Shown piece after piece: positions 7,339-15,499 of a DNA stretch of 33,225 nt (the stretch's first letter is position 1; each line of letters starts with the position of its first letter). A program made the translations under genes and the position numbers. The notes beneath the pieces were generated by a model. That model searched no databases, had not been told where the DNA came from, and saw only the letters and a list, made by a program, of their open reading frames with translations. The DNA is from Hyphomicrobiales bacterium (GTDB lineage: Bacteria > Pseudomonadota > Alphaproteobacteria > Rhizobiales > JAJFHB01), in the NCBI GenBank assembly GCA_021775615.1, contig JAJFHL010000156.1, positions 1 through 33,225 of the forward strand, read 5' to 3'.

Positions 7339-8718
7339 ATGAAGCTGAAAATCCTGTTTGGGCCGGGCGCCATTGTATTGGGAATGCTGACTGTGCTGGC
7401 GGCGTCCGCCGGCCGGGCATCCGCGCTGTCGGGAGAGGGATGCGAAAACCCGGACAGATTTCAACTGGCCCTGCAGGAGCACGACAAGGCGCGGATCGAG
7501 TTCCGTTACAAGATGCTGACCGGTTACCGGCGCCATGCCAAGCGCGGCGATCTCGCCATTTCGCGTTCACGCCGGGCGTTTCTTTACGCAGACGTTGAGA
7601 CCCTGATCAAGGCCATCGCCGAGCACGCAAGCGCCATGGACGCAAGCGGACTGACCGCGGTTCTGATCTATGAGCCCGACCAGGGCCGGTGCGTCTGGCT
7701 GATCGCGCCTGACGGAGGAGTGACCGCCGCCGAGCTGCAATCGGCGGACCATGTGTCGCAACTCTTCCGGGACAAGCTCGCGGTCACAACGCGTGCGGTG
7801 ACCCGAGCACCGGTCAAGCACGGCGAAGACCGTGGTGCGCTGGCGTCGCCGGATGCTCCGCTCTCGGCGGTTTCAGGCAGCGAAGCAGAGCGGCTCACCG
7901 AACGGGTGCTCCCCGAGACCATCCAAGAGCAATTGCTGGCGGCCGCATACCGCAAGCTTTTGATCCTGCCGAGCCGTGACCTAAGTTCGGTACCCTTTGC
8001 TGCGCTCCGCATCGGAGAACCGGACCACACCCTGATCGATGTCCTGTTGCCGGTAGTGCTGCCCACCGTCGATGCCCTGTTCTTCTGGGTCGAAGCGCCG
8101 AAGCGCTTTGCGCGCGGGTCCAGCGTCGTCATTGGCGATCCCGATCTCTCGGGAGATCCGGTTTGGGAGTTTGCGGTCCTTCCCGGCGCGCGCAAAGAGG
8201 CTGAGTTTGCGGCGAGATCCCTCGGCGCATCGCCGATCACCGGTACCGAGGCAACCTTCGACACGGTGCGAGAGGCGCTCGGGTCGCAGGATCTGTCGAT
8301 GATCTACCTCGCCACCCATGGGGTTTCCGACGCGGTCAATCCGATGGACGGCAGCTTTCTGGCGCTCAGCGGACGCCATCTCACCGGCGGCGACATCAAG
8401 GCTCTGTCCTATCGCAGCAAACATCCCGTGGTGGTCATGAGCGCCTGCCAGTCCGGCCTCGGAAAGACCTTTGAAAGCGGTGTGTTCGGCCTGGCGCGGG
8501 CCTGGATCCATGCCGGGGCGTCACAGATCGTGGCCAGCCTGTGGAATGTCGATGACGAGGCCACGAGCTTCCTGATGAAGCGCTTCGTGACCATGCTGCG
8601 CGCCGGCAAGGGCACCGAAGCGGCACTGCATCGCGCCATACTGGACGCCAAGGCAAAATATGACGACCCGGCACTGTGGGGCGGCTTCAGTTTCTTCGGC
8701 TACCCGCAGCCAAGATAG
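7339..8718 (+). CDS. Exported CHAT-domain (caspase-like) protein
   Basis: 459 residues. A signal peptide (KLK start, hydrophobic 9-24, ASA cleavage near 29) is followed by a region of about 150 residues that I do not recognise, then a CHAT domain (caspase HetF associated with TPRs) from about 190 to the end. The domain is intact: LLILPSRDLSSVPFAAL, catalytic histidine in YLATHGVSDA (H327), catalytic cysteine in VVMSACQSGLGK (C370), then the typical GARAWIHAGASQIVASLWNVDDEAT-like tail. CHAT domains are clan CD cysteine proteases or their relatives, often fused to TPRs; no TPR is visible here, and export is unusual. The substrate is unknown. The 3-bp gap to the Lrp gene implies shared transcription. 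Confidence 0.85.
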   Translation: MKLKILFGPGAIVLGMLTVLAASAGRASALSGEGCENPDRFQLALQEHDKARIEFRYKMLTGYRRHAKRGDLAISRSRRAFLYADVETLIKAIAEHASAMDASGLTAVLIYEPDQGRCVWLIAPDGGVTAAELQSADHVSQLFRDKLAVTTRAVTRAPVKHGEDRGALASPDAPLSAVSGSEAERLTERVLPETIQEQLLAAAYRKLLILPSRDLSSVPFAALRIGEPDHTLIDVLLPVVLPTVDALFFWVEAPKRFARGSSVVIGDPDLSGDPVWEFAVLPGARKEAEFAARSLGASPITGTEATFDTVREALGSQDLSMIYLATHGVSDAVNPMDGSFLALSGRHLTGGDIKALSYRSKHPVVVMSACQSGLGKTFESGVFGLARAWIHAGASQIVASLWNVDDEATSFLMKRFVTMLRAGKGTEAALHRAILDAKAKYDDPALWGGFSFFGYPQPR

Positions 8719-8775
8719 GGCTTCCGGCACACCAAACGCATTCGACACGGCGCGAATAGGCTCTAAGATATCCAG

Positions 8776-10416
8776 ATGAGCGCTACGGATGTCTTGGTGA
8801 TCGGCGGCGGTCTGGCGGGCCTTGTCGCCGCGGGCGAACTGGCGCGGCGCGGCCGCCGGGTTGTCATTCTTGAGCAGGAACCCGAAACCTCACTTGGCGG
8901 GCAGGCCTTCTGGTCGCTCGGCGGGTTGTTCATGATCGATACGCCCGAGCAGCGGCGCATGGGCATCAAGGACAGTCTGGAACTGGCCCGCGCCGACTGG
9001 TTCGGCTCGGCCCAGTTCGACAGACCCGAAGATCACTGGCCGCGGCAATGGGCGGAGGCCTATCTGGAATTTGCCGCCGGTGACATGCGCGCATACCTGC
9101 ACGGGCATGGCCTGCGCTGGTTTCCGGTTGTCGGCTGGGCCGAGCGCGGCGGCGCCGAGGCGCACGGCCATGGCAATTCGGTGCCGCGCTTTCATCTCAC
9201 CTGGGGCACCGGCCCGGGCGTGCTCGAACCCTATGAGGCGCGGGTGCACGCCGCAATATCGGAGGGCAAGGTGGAGATCCGCTACCGTCACCGGGTGTCC
9301 CGCCTGATCGTCGAGAACGGGGCCGTGTGCGGTGCTGCCGGAGACGTGCTGGCCGCGGATACGGTTGCGCGCGGCGTCCAGAGCTCGCGGGACGTGACCG
9401 GAGACTTCGAACTGCGCGCCGATGCGGTCATCGTGGCTTCGGGCGGAATTGGCGCCAATCACGACCTGGTACGCCGGCACTGGCCGACAGACCGACTGGG
9501 CGGCCCGCCGAAGTCGATGCTGTCGGGAGTGCCGCATCATGTGGACGGACGCATGCTGGCTATCGCCGAGAGCGCCGGAGCGGCGCTGATCAACGTAGAC
9601 CGCATGTGGCACTACACCGAAGGGGTCCGGAACTGGGCTCCGATCTGGCCGAAACATGCCATCCGCATTCTGCCCGGCCCCTCCTCCATGTGGTTCGACG
9701 CCGAGGGCAACCGGTTTCCGGCGCCCTGCCTGCCCGGCTTCGACACCCTGTCCACGCTGAAGGCCATTCTCGCCACCGGACATGAATATTCCTGGTTCGT
9801 GCTGACGCAGAAAATCATCGAAAAGGAATTCGCCCTGTCGGGCTCGGAACAGAACGAGGACTTCACGTCGAAAAGCTGGCGCATGCTGCTCAAGGACCGT
9901 CTGTCGAAAGGCGCGCCCAAGGCCGTCGAGGCGTTCAAGCAGCACGGCGCCGATTTCGTCGTGGCGGACACTCTGCCCGAACTGGTTGAGGCCATGAACG
10001 CCCTCGGCGAGGTCGAGATCAAACTGGCCCATCTTCAGGCCCAGATCGAAGACCGCGACCGGCAGCTCGACAATCCGTTCGCCAAGGACGCCCAGATCAT
10101 CGCGTTGCGGGGCAGCCGCGCCTATCGCGGCGACCGGCTGTTGCGCACCGCCAAGCCGCACCGCATCCTCGATCCGGAGGCGGGGCCGCTGATCGCCGTC
10201 AAGCTGCATATCATGACCCGCAAGAGCCTGGGCGGCTTGCACACCGATCTGGAAGGGCGTGCGCTCACCGGGGCCGGCGAACCCGTGCCCGGCCTTTACG
10301 CAGCGGGCGAAGCGGCCGGTTTCGGTGGCGGTGGTTATCACGGTTACAACGCGCTTGAAGGCACGTTCCTGGGGGGCTGCATCTTCTCCGGTCTCAAAGC
10401 CGGCAAAAATGCCTGA
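8776..10416 (+). CDS. FAD-binding dehydrogenase (fumarate reductase/3-ketosteroid dehydrogenase-like flavoprotein)
   Basis: 546-residue flavoprotein. The N-terminal Rossmann fingerprint VLVIGGGLAGLVAAGELARRG followed by VVILEQE binds FAD. The C-terminal FAD-contact block GLYAAGEAAGFGGGGYHGYNALEG is typical of the succinate dehydrogenase/fumarate reductase flavoprotein superfamily, as are the internal VASGGIGANHDLVRRHWP and SLGGLHTDLEGR. Such stand-alone enzymes are often annotated FAD-binding dehydrogenase and related to 3-ketosteroid delta-1-dehydrogenase; the true substrate is unknown. No signal peptide is seen. The last 8 bases overlap the next gene, so they form a translationally coupled pair. 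Confidence 0.87.
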   Translation: MSATDVLVIGGGLAGLVAAGELARRGRRVVILEQEPETSLGGQAFWSLGGLFMIDTPEQRRMGIKDSLELARADWFGSAQFDRPEDHWPRQWAEAYLEFAAGDMRAYLHGHGLRWFPVVGWAERGGAEAHGHGNSVPRFHLTWGTGPGVLEPYEARVHAAISEGKVEIRYRHRVSRLIVENGAVCGAAGDVLAADTVARGVQSSRDVTGDFELRADAVIVASGGIGANHDLVRRHWPTDRLGGPPKSMLSGVPHHVDGRMLAIAESAGAALINVDRMWHYTEGVRNWAPIWPKHAIRILPGPSSMWFDAEGNRFPAPCLPGFDTLSTLKAILATGHEYSWFVLTQKIIEKEFALSGSEQNEDFTSKSWRMLLKDRLSKGAPKAVEAFKQHGADFVVADTLPELVEAMNALGEVEIKLAHLQAQIEDRDRQLDNPFAKDAQIIALRGSRAYRGDRLLRTAKPHRILDPEAGPLIAVKLHIMTRKSLGGLHTDLEGRALTGAGEPVPGLYAAGEAAGFGGGGYHGYNALEGTFLGGCIFSGLKAGKNA

Positions 10417-11422
10417 AGTACCGAAGGTGGCGGTGTTGGGCGCCGGCGCGATCGGCTGCTTTGTCGGGGGCCTGTGGCAATCTGCGGGACTCGACGTCCG
10501 CTTCGTCGGGCGCGCCCATGTCGGCGACGAGATCGCGGGAAACGGCCTCACCCTCAGTGATCATTCAGGCTGGTCGTGGCACTGCGACGCCACAGACGTC
10601 GACTTTGCGGCGGACCCCACCCGCCTGGCGGAAGCCGAGCTGATTGTGCTTACCGTGAAATGCACCGCCCTTGCCGAGGCGGCCCGGACGATCGCAGACC
10701 ATGCACGGCCGGGTACGGCGGTGTTGTCGCTGCTGAATGGCGTGCGCGCGGCATCGGAGCTTGTGGCCCTGTTGCCCGACCATCCGGTGATCGCCGGCAT
10801 GGTGCCGTTCAATGTGGCCGCGCTGGGGGACGGGCGCTGGCATCAGGGCAGCAAGGGCCGCGTGACGGTGCAGAGGACGGAGATCACCGAGACGCTGGCG
10901 AAAGATCTTGAAGGCTCGCGGGCGAGCCTTTCCCTCAAATCCGACATGATGCCGGTGATGTGGGGCAAACTGCTGTTGAACCTCAACAACCCGGTCAACG
11001 CATTGTCCGGACTGACATTGCGCGAAGAACTTTCGCAGCGCGGTTACCGGAAGGTCTTCTCAGCCTCGATCCGCGAAGCGCTGGCCGTGTTGAGGGCGGC
11101 CGGGGTCACTCCGGCAAGCATCACGGCGCTGCCACCCGGGGCACTGCCGCACATGCTGGACACGCCGGACTGGTTCTTTCGGAATGTCGGGCTGCGGTTG
11201 CAGAAGATCGACGGGACCGCGCGATCCTCCATGGCCGATGATCTTGCGAAGCGGCGACCGACGGAGATCGACTACCTTAATGGCGAGGTGGTGGCGCTGG
11301 CGCGGCGTCACGCCATGGAAGCACCGGTCAACGCCCGCGTGATGGAGCTCATCAAGGTGGCGGAAACCGAAGGCCTGGAGCCCATTCGCGCCCGGGATCT
11401 CGCCGACGCGGTTCTTGGTTGA
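10409..11422 (+). CDS. PanE/ApbA-family ketopantoate reductase-like protein
   Basis: 337-residue NADP-dependent reductase of the 2-dehydropantoate 2-reductase family. The N-terminal Rossmann motif is KVAVLGAGAIGCFVGGL. The C-terminal ApbA domain opens with the catalytic lysine/asparagine segment WGKLLLNLNNPVNALSG, and the substrate-side IDYLNGEVVALARRHAMEAPVN is well conserved. The start at 10409 overlaps the flavoprotein stop by 8 bp; a longer frame from 10259 is only the overlapping flavoprotein region. Close pairing with an FAD dehydrogenase suggests a catabolic keto-acid reduction rather than housekeeping pantothenate synthesis, but this is inference. Confidence 0.85.
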   Translation: MPEVPKVAVLGAGAIGCFVGGLWQSAGLDVRFVGRAHVGDEIAGNGLTLSDHSGWSWHCDATDVDFAADPTRLAEAELIVLTVKCTALAEAARTIADHARPGTAVLSLLNGVRAASELVALLPDHPVIAGMVPFNVAALGDGRWHQGSKGRVTVQRTEITETLAKDLEGSRASLSLKSDMMPVMWGKLLLNLNNPVNALSGLTLREELSQRGYRKVFSASIREALAVLRAAGVTPASITALPPGALPHMLDTPDWFFRNVGLRLQKIDGTARSSMADDLAKRRPTEIDYLNGEVVALARRHAMEAPVNARVMELIKVAETEGLEPIRARDLADAVLG

Positions 11423-11446
11423 TCGGAAGGAAACTTTGCCCCTTGC

Positions 11447-11491
11447 GAACCCGTAACGGTTCTTGACACCAACCCTTACAGAGCCAAACAT
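11447..11491 (+). promoter_or_regulatory. Possible promoter and operator of the DUF1116 gene
   Basis: A consensus -35 hexamer TTGACA lies at 11463-11468, with a weak -10 candidate AAACAT at 11486-11491 after a 17-bp spacer. Immediately upstream, GAACC (11447-11451) and GGTTC (11458-11462) form a small inverted repeat touching the -35 box, as an operator might. The gap to the previous stop is 119 bp, which supports an independent transcript for the DUF1116 gene. Confidence 0.35.
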
Positions 11492-11541
11492 CCATTCCCT
11501 GGGGGCGTCAAAATGGACTAGGTCCGCCGGGAGACTTCGAG

Positions 11542-12783
11542 ATGAACCGATCCACAGAACATGACGCCGCCAATCAAGAAGCGTTCGAACGCCTGACAAC
11601 CGCGAACCCCGTGCTGACCGATGTGGCGCCCGCAATCGACGTGGTTCCGGGCATGACCAAAAACACGGTCCTGACCTCGGGTCCGCCGCTGCCGTGGGAG
11701 GCCTATGAGGGCGGCCAGCGCGACGCGATCATCGGCGGAGCGCTGTTCGAAGGGCTGGCAGGCAACGCGGAAGAGGCGGCCGAAGGGTTTGCCAGCGGTG
11801 AGCTCAAGGTCGACGGCTGCCACGACTATGGCTGTGTCGGCTCGCTGGCGGGCATCTATACCGCATCGATGCCGGTTTTCGTGGTGCGCAACGAGACCCA
11901 CGGCACCGTCGGCTACTGCAACATGTATGAGGGCAAGTCGCCAAAGCGGCTCAATTACGGCGTCTATGACGAGGACGTCCGCGAGCAGCTCCAGTTCATC
12001 GGCGACAAGGTGGCCCCGACAATCGGCGCGGCGACCCGGGCGCTTGGCGGCATACCGCTCAAACCGATCATGAGCCGGGCGCTGCACATGGGCGATGAGC
12101 TGCACTCGCGCAACACGGCGGCATCACTTCTTTTCGCGCGCGAACTGATGCCGGCGTTCCTCGACTTGGCCGACGTGCCGCGCAGCGATGTGCGCGACAC
12201 GATGGAGATCCTCACCGAGGACCACTATTTCTTCCTGCGCCTGTCGATGGCGGCGGCGAAGGCGATCGCCGATGCGGCGCATGGCGTCGAGAACTCCAGC
12301 ATCGTGACGGCGATGTGCTTCAGTTGCGCCGAATTCGGTATCCGGGTTTCGGGCCTTGGCGACGAGTGGATCCGGGGGCCGCATGCCAGCGTCCAGGCCA
12401 AGCTGTTCGACGGCCACACGGAAGACGAGATTTCCTGGATGGGCGGCGAAAGCCCGATCACCGAAACCGTGGGATTGGGCGGCTTCGCCCAGGCGGCCGC
12501 CTTCCCGCTGCAGGCCTATCAGGGCGGCGACCCGCAGGCGATGGTCGACCGCAATCTGAAGCTCTACGACATCACCCAGGGCGAGAACCCGGATTTCCAT
12601 ATTCCGTTCCTCAAGTATCGCGGCACGCCGACGGGGATCGATGTCTTCAAGGTGGTCCAGACCGGAATCCTGCCAATGATGGACATCGGTATCGCCGGCA
12701 AGGGCGGCGGGCAGATCGGCGCGGGAACCGTGCGCGCACCCATGGAGTGCTTCGAGGCGGCGGTGGCGAAGTTCGGCGGCTGA
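11542..12783 (+). CDS. DUF1116 protein (AllG/YlbE-like), stand-alone
   Basis: 413-residue member of the DUF1116 family, whose E. coli member YlbE (AllG) works with FdrA (AllF) and AllH in the carbamoyl-transfer step of anaerobic allantoin/oxamate use. Recognisable features are the opening NPVLTDVAPAIDVVPGM, PPLPWE, the Cys/His-rich DGCHDYGCVGSLAGIYTASMPVF, FVVRNETHG, GYCNMYEG, SRALHMGDELHSRNTAA and the glycine-rich end GIAGKGGGQIGAGTVRAPMECF. A GGGAG ribosome site precedes ATG 11542. No FdrA or AllH homologue is in the window, so its partners, if needed, are elsewhere. A link to purine/ureide nitrogen metabolism fits the nearby guanine deaminase and urease, but the reaction is not established for stand-alone copies. 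Confidence 0.8.
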   Translation: MNRSTEHDAANQEAFERLTTANPVLTDVAPAIDVVPGMTKNTVLTSGPPLPWEAYEGGQRDAIIGGALFEGLAGNAEEAAEGFASGELKVDGCHDYGCVGSLAGIYTASMPVFVVRNETHGTVGYCNMYEGKSPKRLNYGVYDEDVREQLQFIGDKVAPTIGAATRALGGIPLKPIMSRALHMGDELHSRNTAASLLFARELMPAFLDLADVPRSDVRDTMEILTEDHYFFLRLSMAAAKAIADAAHGVENSSIVTAMCFSCAEFGIRVSGLGDEWIRGPHASVQAKLFDGHTEDEISWMGGESPITETVGLGGFAQAAAFPLQAYQGGDPQAMVDRNLKLYDITQGENPDFHIPFLKYRGTPTGIDVFKVVQTGILPMMDIGIAGKGGGQIGAGTVRAPMECFEAAVAKFGG

Positions 12784-12784
12784 A

Positions 12785-13474
12785 CTACCCCTCAAGCAGG
12801 GCGATTATCTCGGTGTATCCCCGTGACGTGGCGTGGGCGAGCGGTGTGACCCCCTGGCGATCCGCAATGGACTTGTCGGCGCCGGCCCTGACCAACGCCC
12901 CTACCGTCCTGACATGGTCCGGCCCGCCGTCGCCGAGGATGACGGCCTCGATCAGCGCCGTCCAGCCGAGGTTGTTGATGTGGTCGAGCGGCGCGCCTCC
13001 CGCAATCAGGCGTTCAACGACGCCATGGTGGCCGAGATGAGCTGCGGCGATCAACGCGGTCCCGTCATAGGGACTGGTTATGTTGCCGGCACTGGCTCCG
13101 AGCGACAATGCGAGGTCGACCATCTTCAGATCGTTGGCCACCGCCGCAATGGTCACGATGTCATAGCGGCTGTTTTCCAGGGCGTTGAGATCCGCACCCG
13201 CCAGCGCCCGAACCGCGTCATACTGCGAGGCAAAAGCCGCCACATGCAGTGGTGTGCGGCCGGCGGCGTCGCGCACCTCCATGTCCGCGCCCCCCGACGT
13301 GAGCTTGCGGATGGCGGCGACATCTCCACGATGGGCGGCGGCATGCAGGCCGCTGTAATTTGCGGCCTCGAGTGCCGACGGCGCCCTCTGCGCGGATGCG
13401 GTTGTGGCGGCGAGCGATGCCGCCACGATACAGAGGCAGGCGGCGAACACATAAATGAGCGGCTTCGAATTCAT
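12785..13474 (-). CDS. Exported ankyrin-repeat protein
   Basis: 229 residues: a signal peptide (MNSKPLIYVFAACLCIVAAS, ASA cleavage at about 28) followed by roughly five ankyrin repeats filling the rest. The repeats show normal consensus pieces such as GLHAAAHRGDVAAIRKL, GRTPLHVAAFASQYDAV, GTALIAAAHLGHHGVVERLIAGGA, LGWTALIEAVILG and GVTPLAHATSRGYTEIIALL. Ankyrin arrays bind proteins, so a periplasmic scaffolding or inhibitor role is likely, partner unknown. AGGAGAC just before the ATG is a good ribosome site. It lies 40 bp downstream of the MetX-like gene on the same strand and ends 1 bp from the DUF1116 stop, tail to tail, leaving no space for a separate terminator. Confidence 0.85.
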   Translation of the reverse strand: MNSKPLIYVFAACLCIVAASLAATTASAQRAPSALEAANYSGLHAAAHRGDVAAIRKLTSGGADMEVRDAAGRTPLHVAAFASQYDAVRALAGADLNALENSRYDIVTIAAVANDLKMVDLALSLGASAGNITSPYDGTALIAAAHLGHHGVVERLIAGGAPLDHINNLGWTALIEAVILGDGGPDHVRTVGALVRAGADKSIADRQGVTPLAHATSRGYTEIIALLEG

Positions 13475-13514
13475 GTCTCCTGGTCCTTCCTCCCATCATC
13501 GCAGGCAGTGCTGC

Positions 13515-14534
13515 CTAAGCGCCGGACAGCAATTCCGCGATCGCCTGGTCGAGAGCCGCCTCGAACTCCGGCGAATTGCCCGGACTCGCGACGCAGTGAC
13601 CCCAGGGCGACGCGATGGGCCGGCATTCGGCGTGCGCCATGTGGCTCACCTCGATCTCATTGTCCACCGGCGGGAAGTAAAGGTCGGTGGTGCAGGGAAT
13701 GACGATGCAACGCGCCTTGATTGCGCCGAGCGCTTTCGCAAAATCACCACCATAGAGCGGATTGTCGGAGATGTCGGCGTTCTGCCAGGTCCAGATTTTG
13801 GCGATGAGATTGTTGGCGTCCCAGTTGGCGACATGGTCCTCCTCCCAGTCGCGCAGCAACTCTTCGAAGGTCTCGAAGCCGAGCTGGCGGTGCAGCTTTT
13901 CGCGGTAGAAGGTCTGGGAAAACGCCCAGCCGGCATAGACCCGGCCGAAGGCCCTGAGGCCGCGCTCCGGCTGGACTTCATAGTCGCCGCCGTTCCAGTC
14001 GCCGTCGGCACAGAGCGCCGCCTTGACGCCTTCGAGGAAGACAATGTTGTGCGGTGAGGCCTTGGCCGAGCCGCAGAACGGCAGGATGGCGTCGACCATG
14101 TCCGGATATTGTGCCGCCCACTGATAGCTCTGGAGCGCCGCCATGGACCAGCCTGCGACAAGGGCGACCCGTTCGACCCCCAGCTCCTCGGTCAGGAGCC
14201 GGTGCTGGCAGGCGACGTTGTCCCAGATGGTCACATCGGGAAAACGCGGGCCGTCGTTGGGCGGCGCCGTGTTCGACGGCGAGGACGACAGGCCATTGCC
14301 GAAGAGATTGACCGAGACAATGAAGTGGCGCGCCGGATCGATGGCGCGGCCGGGGCCGAAGAACCCTTCGTTGCGGGTGTGGGTGCCGGTGTAGAAGGTG
14401 GGCAGGACCACAACATTGTCGCCCGACGCATTGAGCGTGCCGTAAGTCTGGTAGGCGAGCCGGGCGGCCGGCAGCACCACGCCAGACTGCAACGCCACAT
14501 CACCCAGTTCGAACGTCCGGTGATCTTGGGTCAT
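13515..14534 (-). CDS. MetX-like alpha/beta hydrolase
   Basis: 339 residues from ATG 14534, an alpha/beta-hydrolase of the homoserine O-acetyltransferase (MetX) type. The opening ARLAYQTYGTLNASGDNVVVLPT and the NLFGNGLSSSPSN region match that family. The nucleophile elbow reads VAGWSMAA (S130) rather than the GGSMGG of true MetX enzymes. The likely triad is completed by D284 in PCTTDLYFPP and H313 in WGHCVASPG. The altered elbow argues against homoserine acetylation and for hydrolysis or transfer on another acyl substrate. Twenty-four further in-frame upstream codons exist but run into the repeat region, so ATG 14534 is preferred. The ankyrin gene follows at 40 bp. Confidence 0.82.
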   Translation of the reverse strand: MTQDHRTFELGDVALQSGVVLPAARLAYQTYGTLNASGDNVVVLPTFYTGTHTRNEGFFGPGRAIDPARHFIVSVNLFGNGLSSSPSNTAPPNDGPRFPDVTIWDNVACQHRLLTEELGVERVALVAGWSMAALQSYQWAAQYPDMVDAILPFCGSAKASPHNIVFLEGVKAALCADGDWNGGDYEVQPERGLRAFGRVYAGWAFSQTFYREKLHRQLGFETFEELLRDWEEDHVANWDANNLIAKIWTWQNADISDNPLYGGDFAKALGAIKARCIVIPCTTDLYFPPVDNEIEVSHMAHAECRPIASPWGHCVASPGNSPEFEAALDQAIAELLSGA

Positions 14535-14592
14535 CGAGCAGGTCCCGGCGTTTCCGTAAATCCCCGGGCATGTCCCGCACTTGATGCTGGAC

Positions 14593-14651
14593 CCAGGGCG
14601 ACACACCCATGCTTTTTCGCATCGCCCTGGACCCCGGGTCTTCGCCCGGGG
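14593..14651. repeat. Dispersed palindromic element (two hairpins) after the urease operon
   Basis: Two adjacent inverted repeats lie between the nickel transporter stop and the MetX-like gene. The first is CCAGGGCGA (14593-14601) with TCGCCCTGG (14622-14630), its loop holding a smaller ATGC/GCAT stem. The second is CCCCGGG (14632-14638) with CCCGGGG (14645-14651). This GACCCCGGG...CCCGGGGAT form is a common dispersed intergenic palindrome in alphaproteobacteria. It lies about 120 bp past the last gene of the urease operon and could help end that transcript, but no T-run follows on either strand. Confidence 0.6.
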
Positions 14652-14768
14652 ATCGAGATTATGTGAAGATGCAAGGCTATCATCGGCCAGTGTTTCCGTG
14701 TGCTATCGACCGGGCTTGGAACGTTACCGCCTGGCATGATCTTCTGTTTTCGGACAGATCCACGAAAT

Positions 14769-15485
14769 TCAAACTCCACCAGCGAGCAGGGCGCCTTTTT
14801 CGAAGATAATCACAACGCCGATCGCCACGGCAACGATGCCGGCACCAGCCTGCAGGGTTCGATTGAGCCAGGTGAGGGATTTGGCCGTGACCGATAGCGG
14901 TATCGCAATCATTGCGGACAGCACCGCCATCCCGGCGACGGAACCGACGCCGAACAGAACCATGAACAGGAGGCCGAGTTCCAGCGATGACGCGGTCGAT
15001 CCCATCAGGACGACGAGTGCCGCAGAACCGGCGAGACCGTGCATCATGCCGACCAGCAGTGTCTTGCGCCAATCGGTGTCGGGATGAACGTGGGCGTGCG
15101 CGCTCTTGGCATGATCGGCGACATCGCCATGGTGACTGTGGGCGTGGAAATGCGCGCGGTCCTCATCGTGACGGTGGGCGTGAAAGTGCACGCGGTCGCG
15201 CACCAGCCGGTAGATCACACGCCCTCCGAGCGCCACCAGCATGATCCCGACCACAAACTCCATCGATGCCGACAAATGTTCGTCAAGGGCAATCTTAAGG
15301 CCGAACACCAGGCCGCCGAAGACCGCCAGCATCGCGGCGTGGCCCATGCCCCAGATGGCGCCGAGGCGGGCAATGCGCCTGATGCCGGTCTTGTCGCTGG
15401 CGAGCGACGTGACCGCGGCCACGTGATCCGCCTCGAAGGCATGCTGCATGCCGATGAAAAATCCCAGTGTCAGCCATGTCAGCAT
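14769..15485 (-). CDS. Nickel transporter, UreH/NiCoT-like, His-rich
   Basis: 238-residue membrane protein. The first helix carries the metal-transport signature HAFEADHVAAV (H15, D20, H21), the H-x4-D-H motif of NiCoT and UreH/RcnA-type nickel permeases. A second signature GMMHGLAGSAALVVLMG (H149) lies in a later helix. Between them a loop at about 100-134 holds roughly 14 histidines (HFHAHRH, HFHAHSHHG, HAHVH), fit for binding nickel before translocation. It is the last gene of the urease operon, 14 bp after ureD, so it is expected to import nickel for urease and probably for the nickel-type ureohydrolase at the other end of the operon. Confidence 0.9.
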   Translation of the reverse strand: MLTWLTLGFFIGMQHAFEADHVAAVTSLASDKTGIRRIARLGAIWGMGHAAMLAVFGGLVFGLKIALDEHLSASMEFVVGIMLVALGGRVIYRLVRDRVHFHAHRHDEDRAHFHAHSHHGDVADHAKSAHAHVHPDTDWRKTLLVGMMHGLAGSAALVVLMGSTASSLELGLLFMVLFGVGSVAGMAVLSAMIAIPLSVTAKSLTWLNRTLQAGAGIVAVAIGVVIIFEKGALLAGGV

Positions 15486-15499
15486 CGCCTACTGCCTTC

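Noticed and set aside
8890-10551. Long minus-strand frame of 553 codons opposite the FAD dehydrogenase
   Set aside because: Shadow frame without family motifs; the plus-strand frame has FAD fingerprints at both ends.
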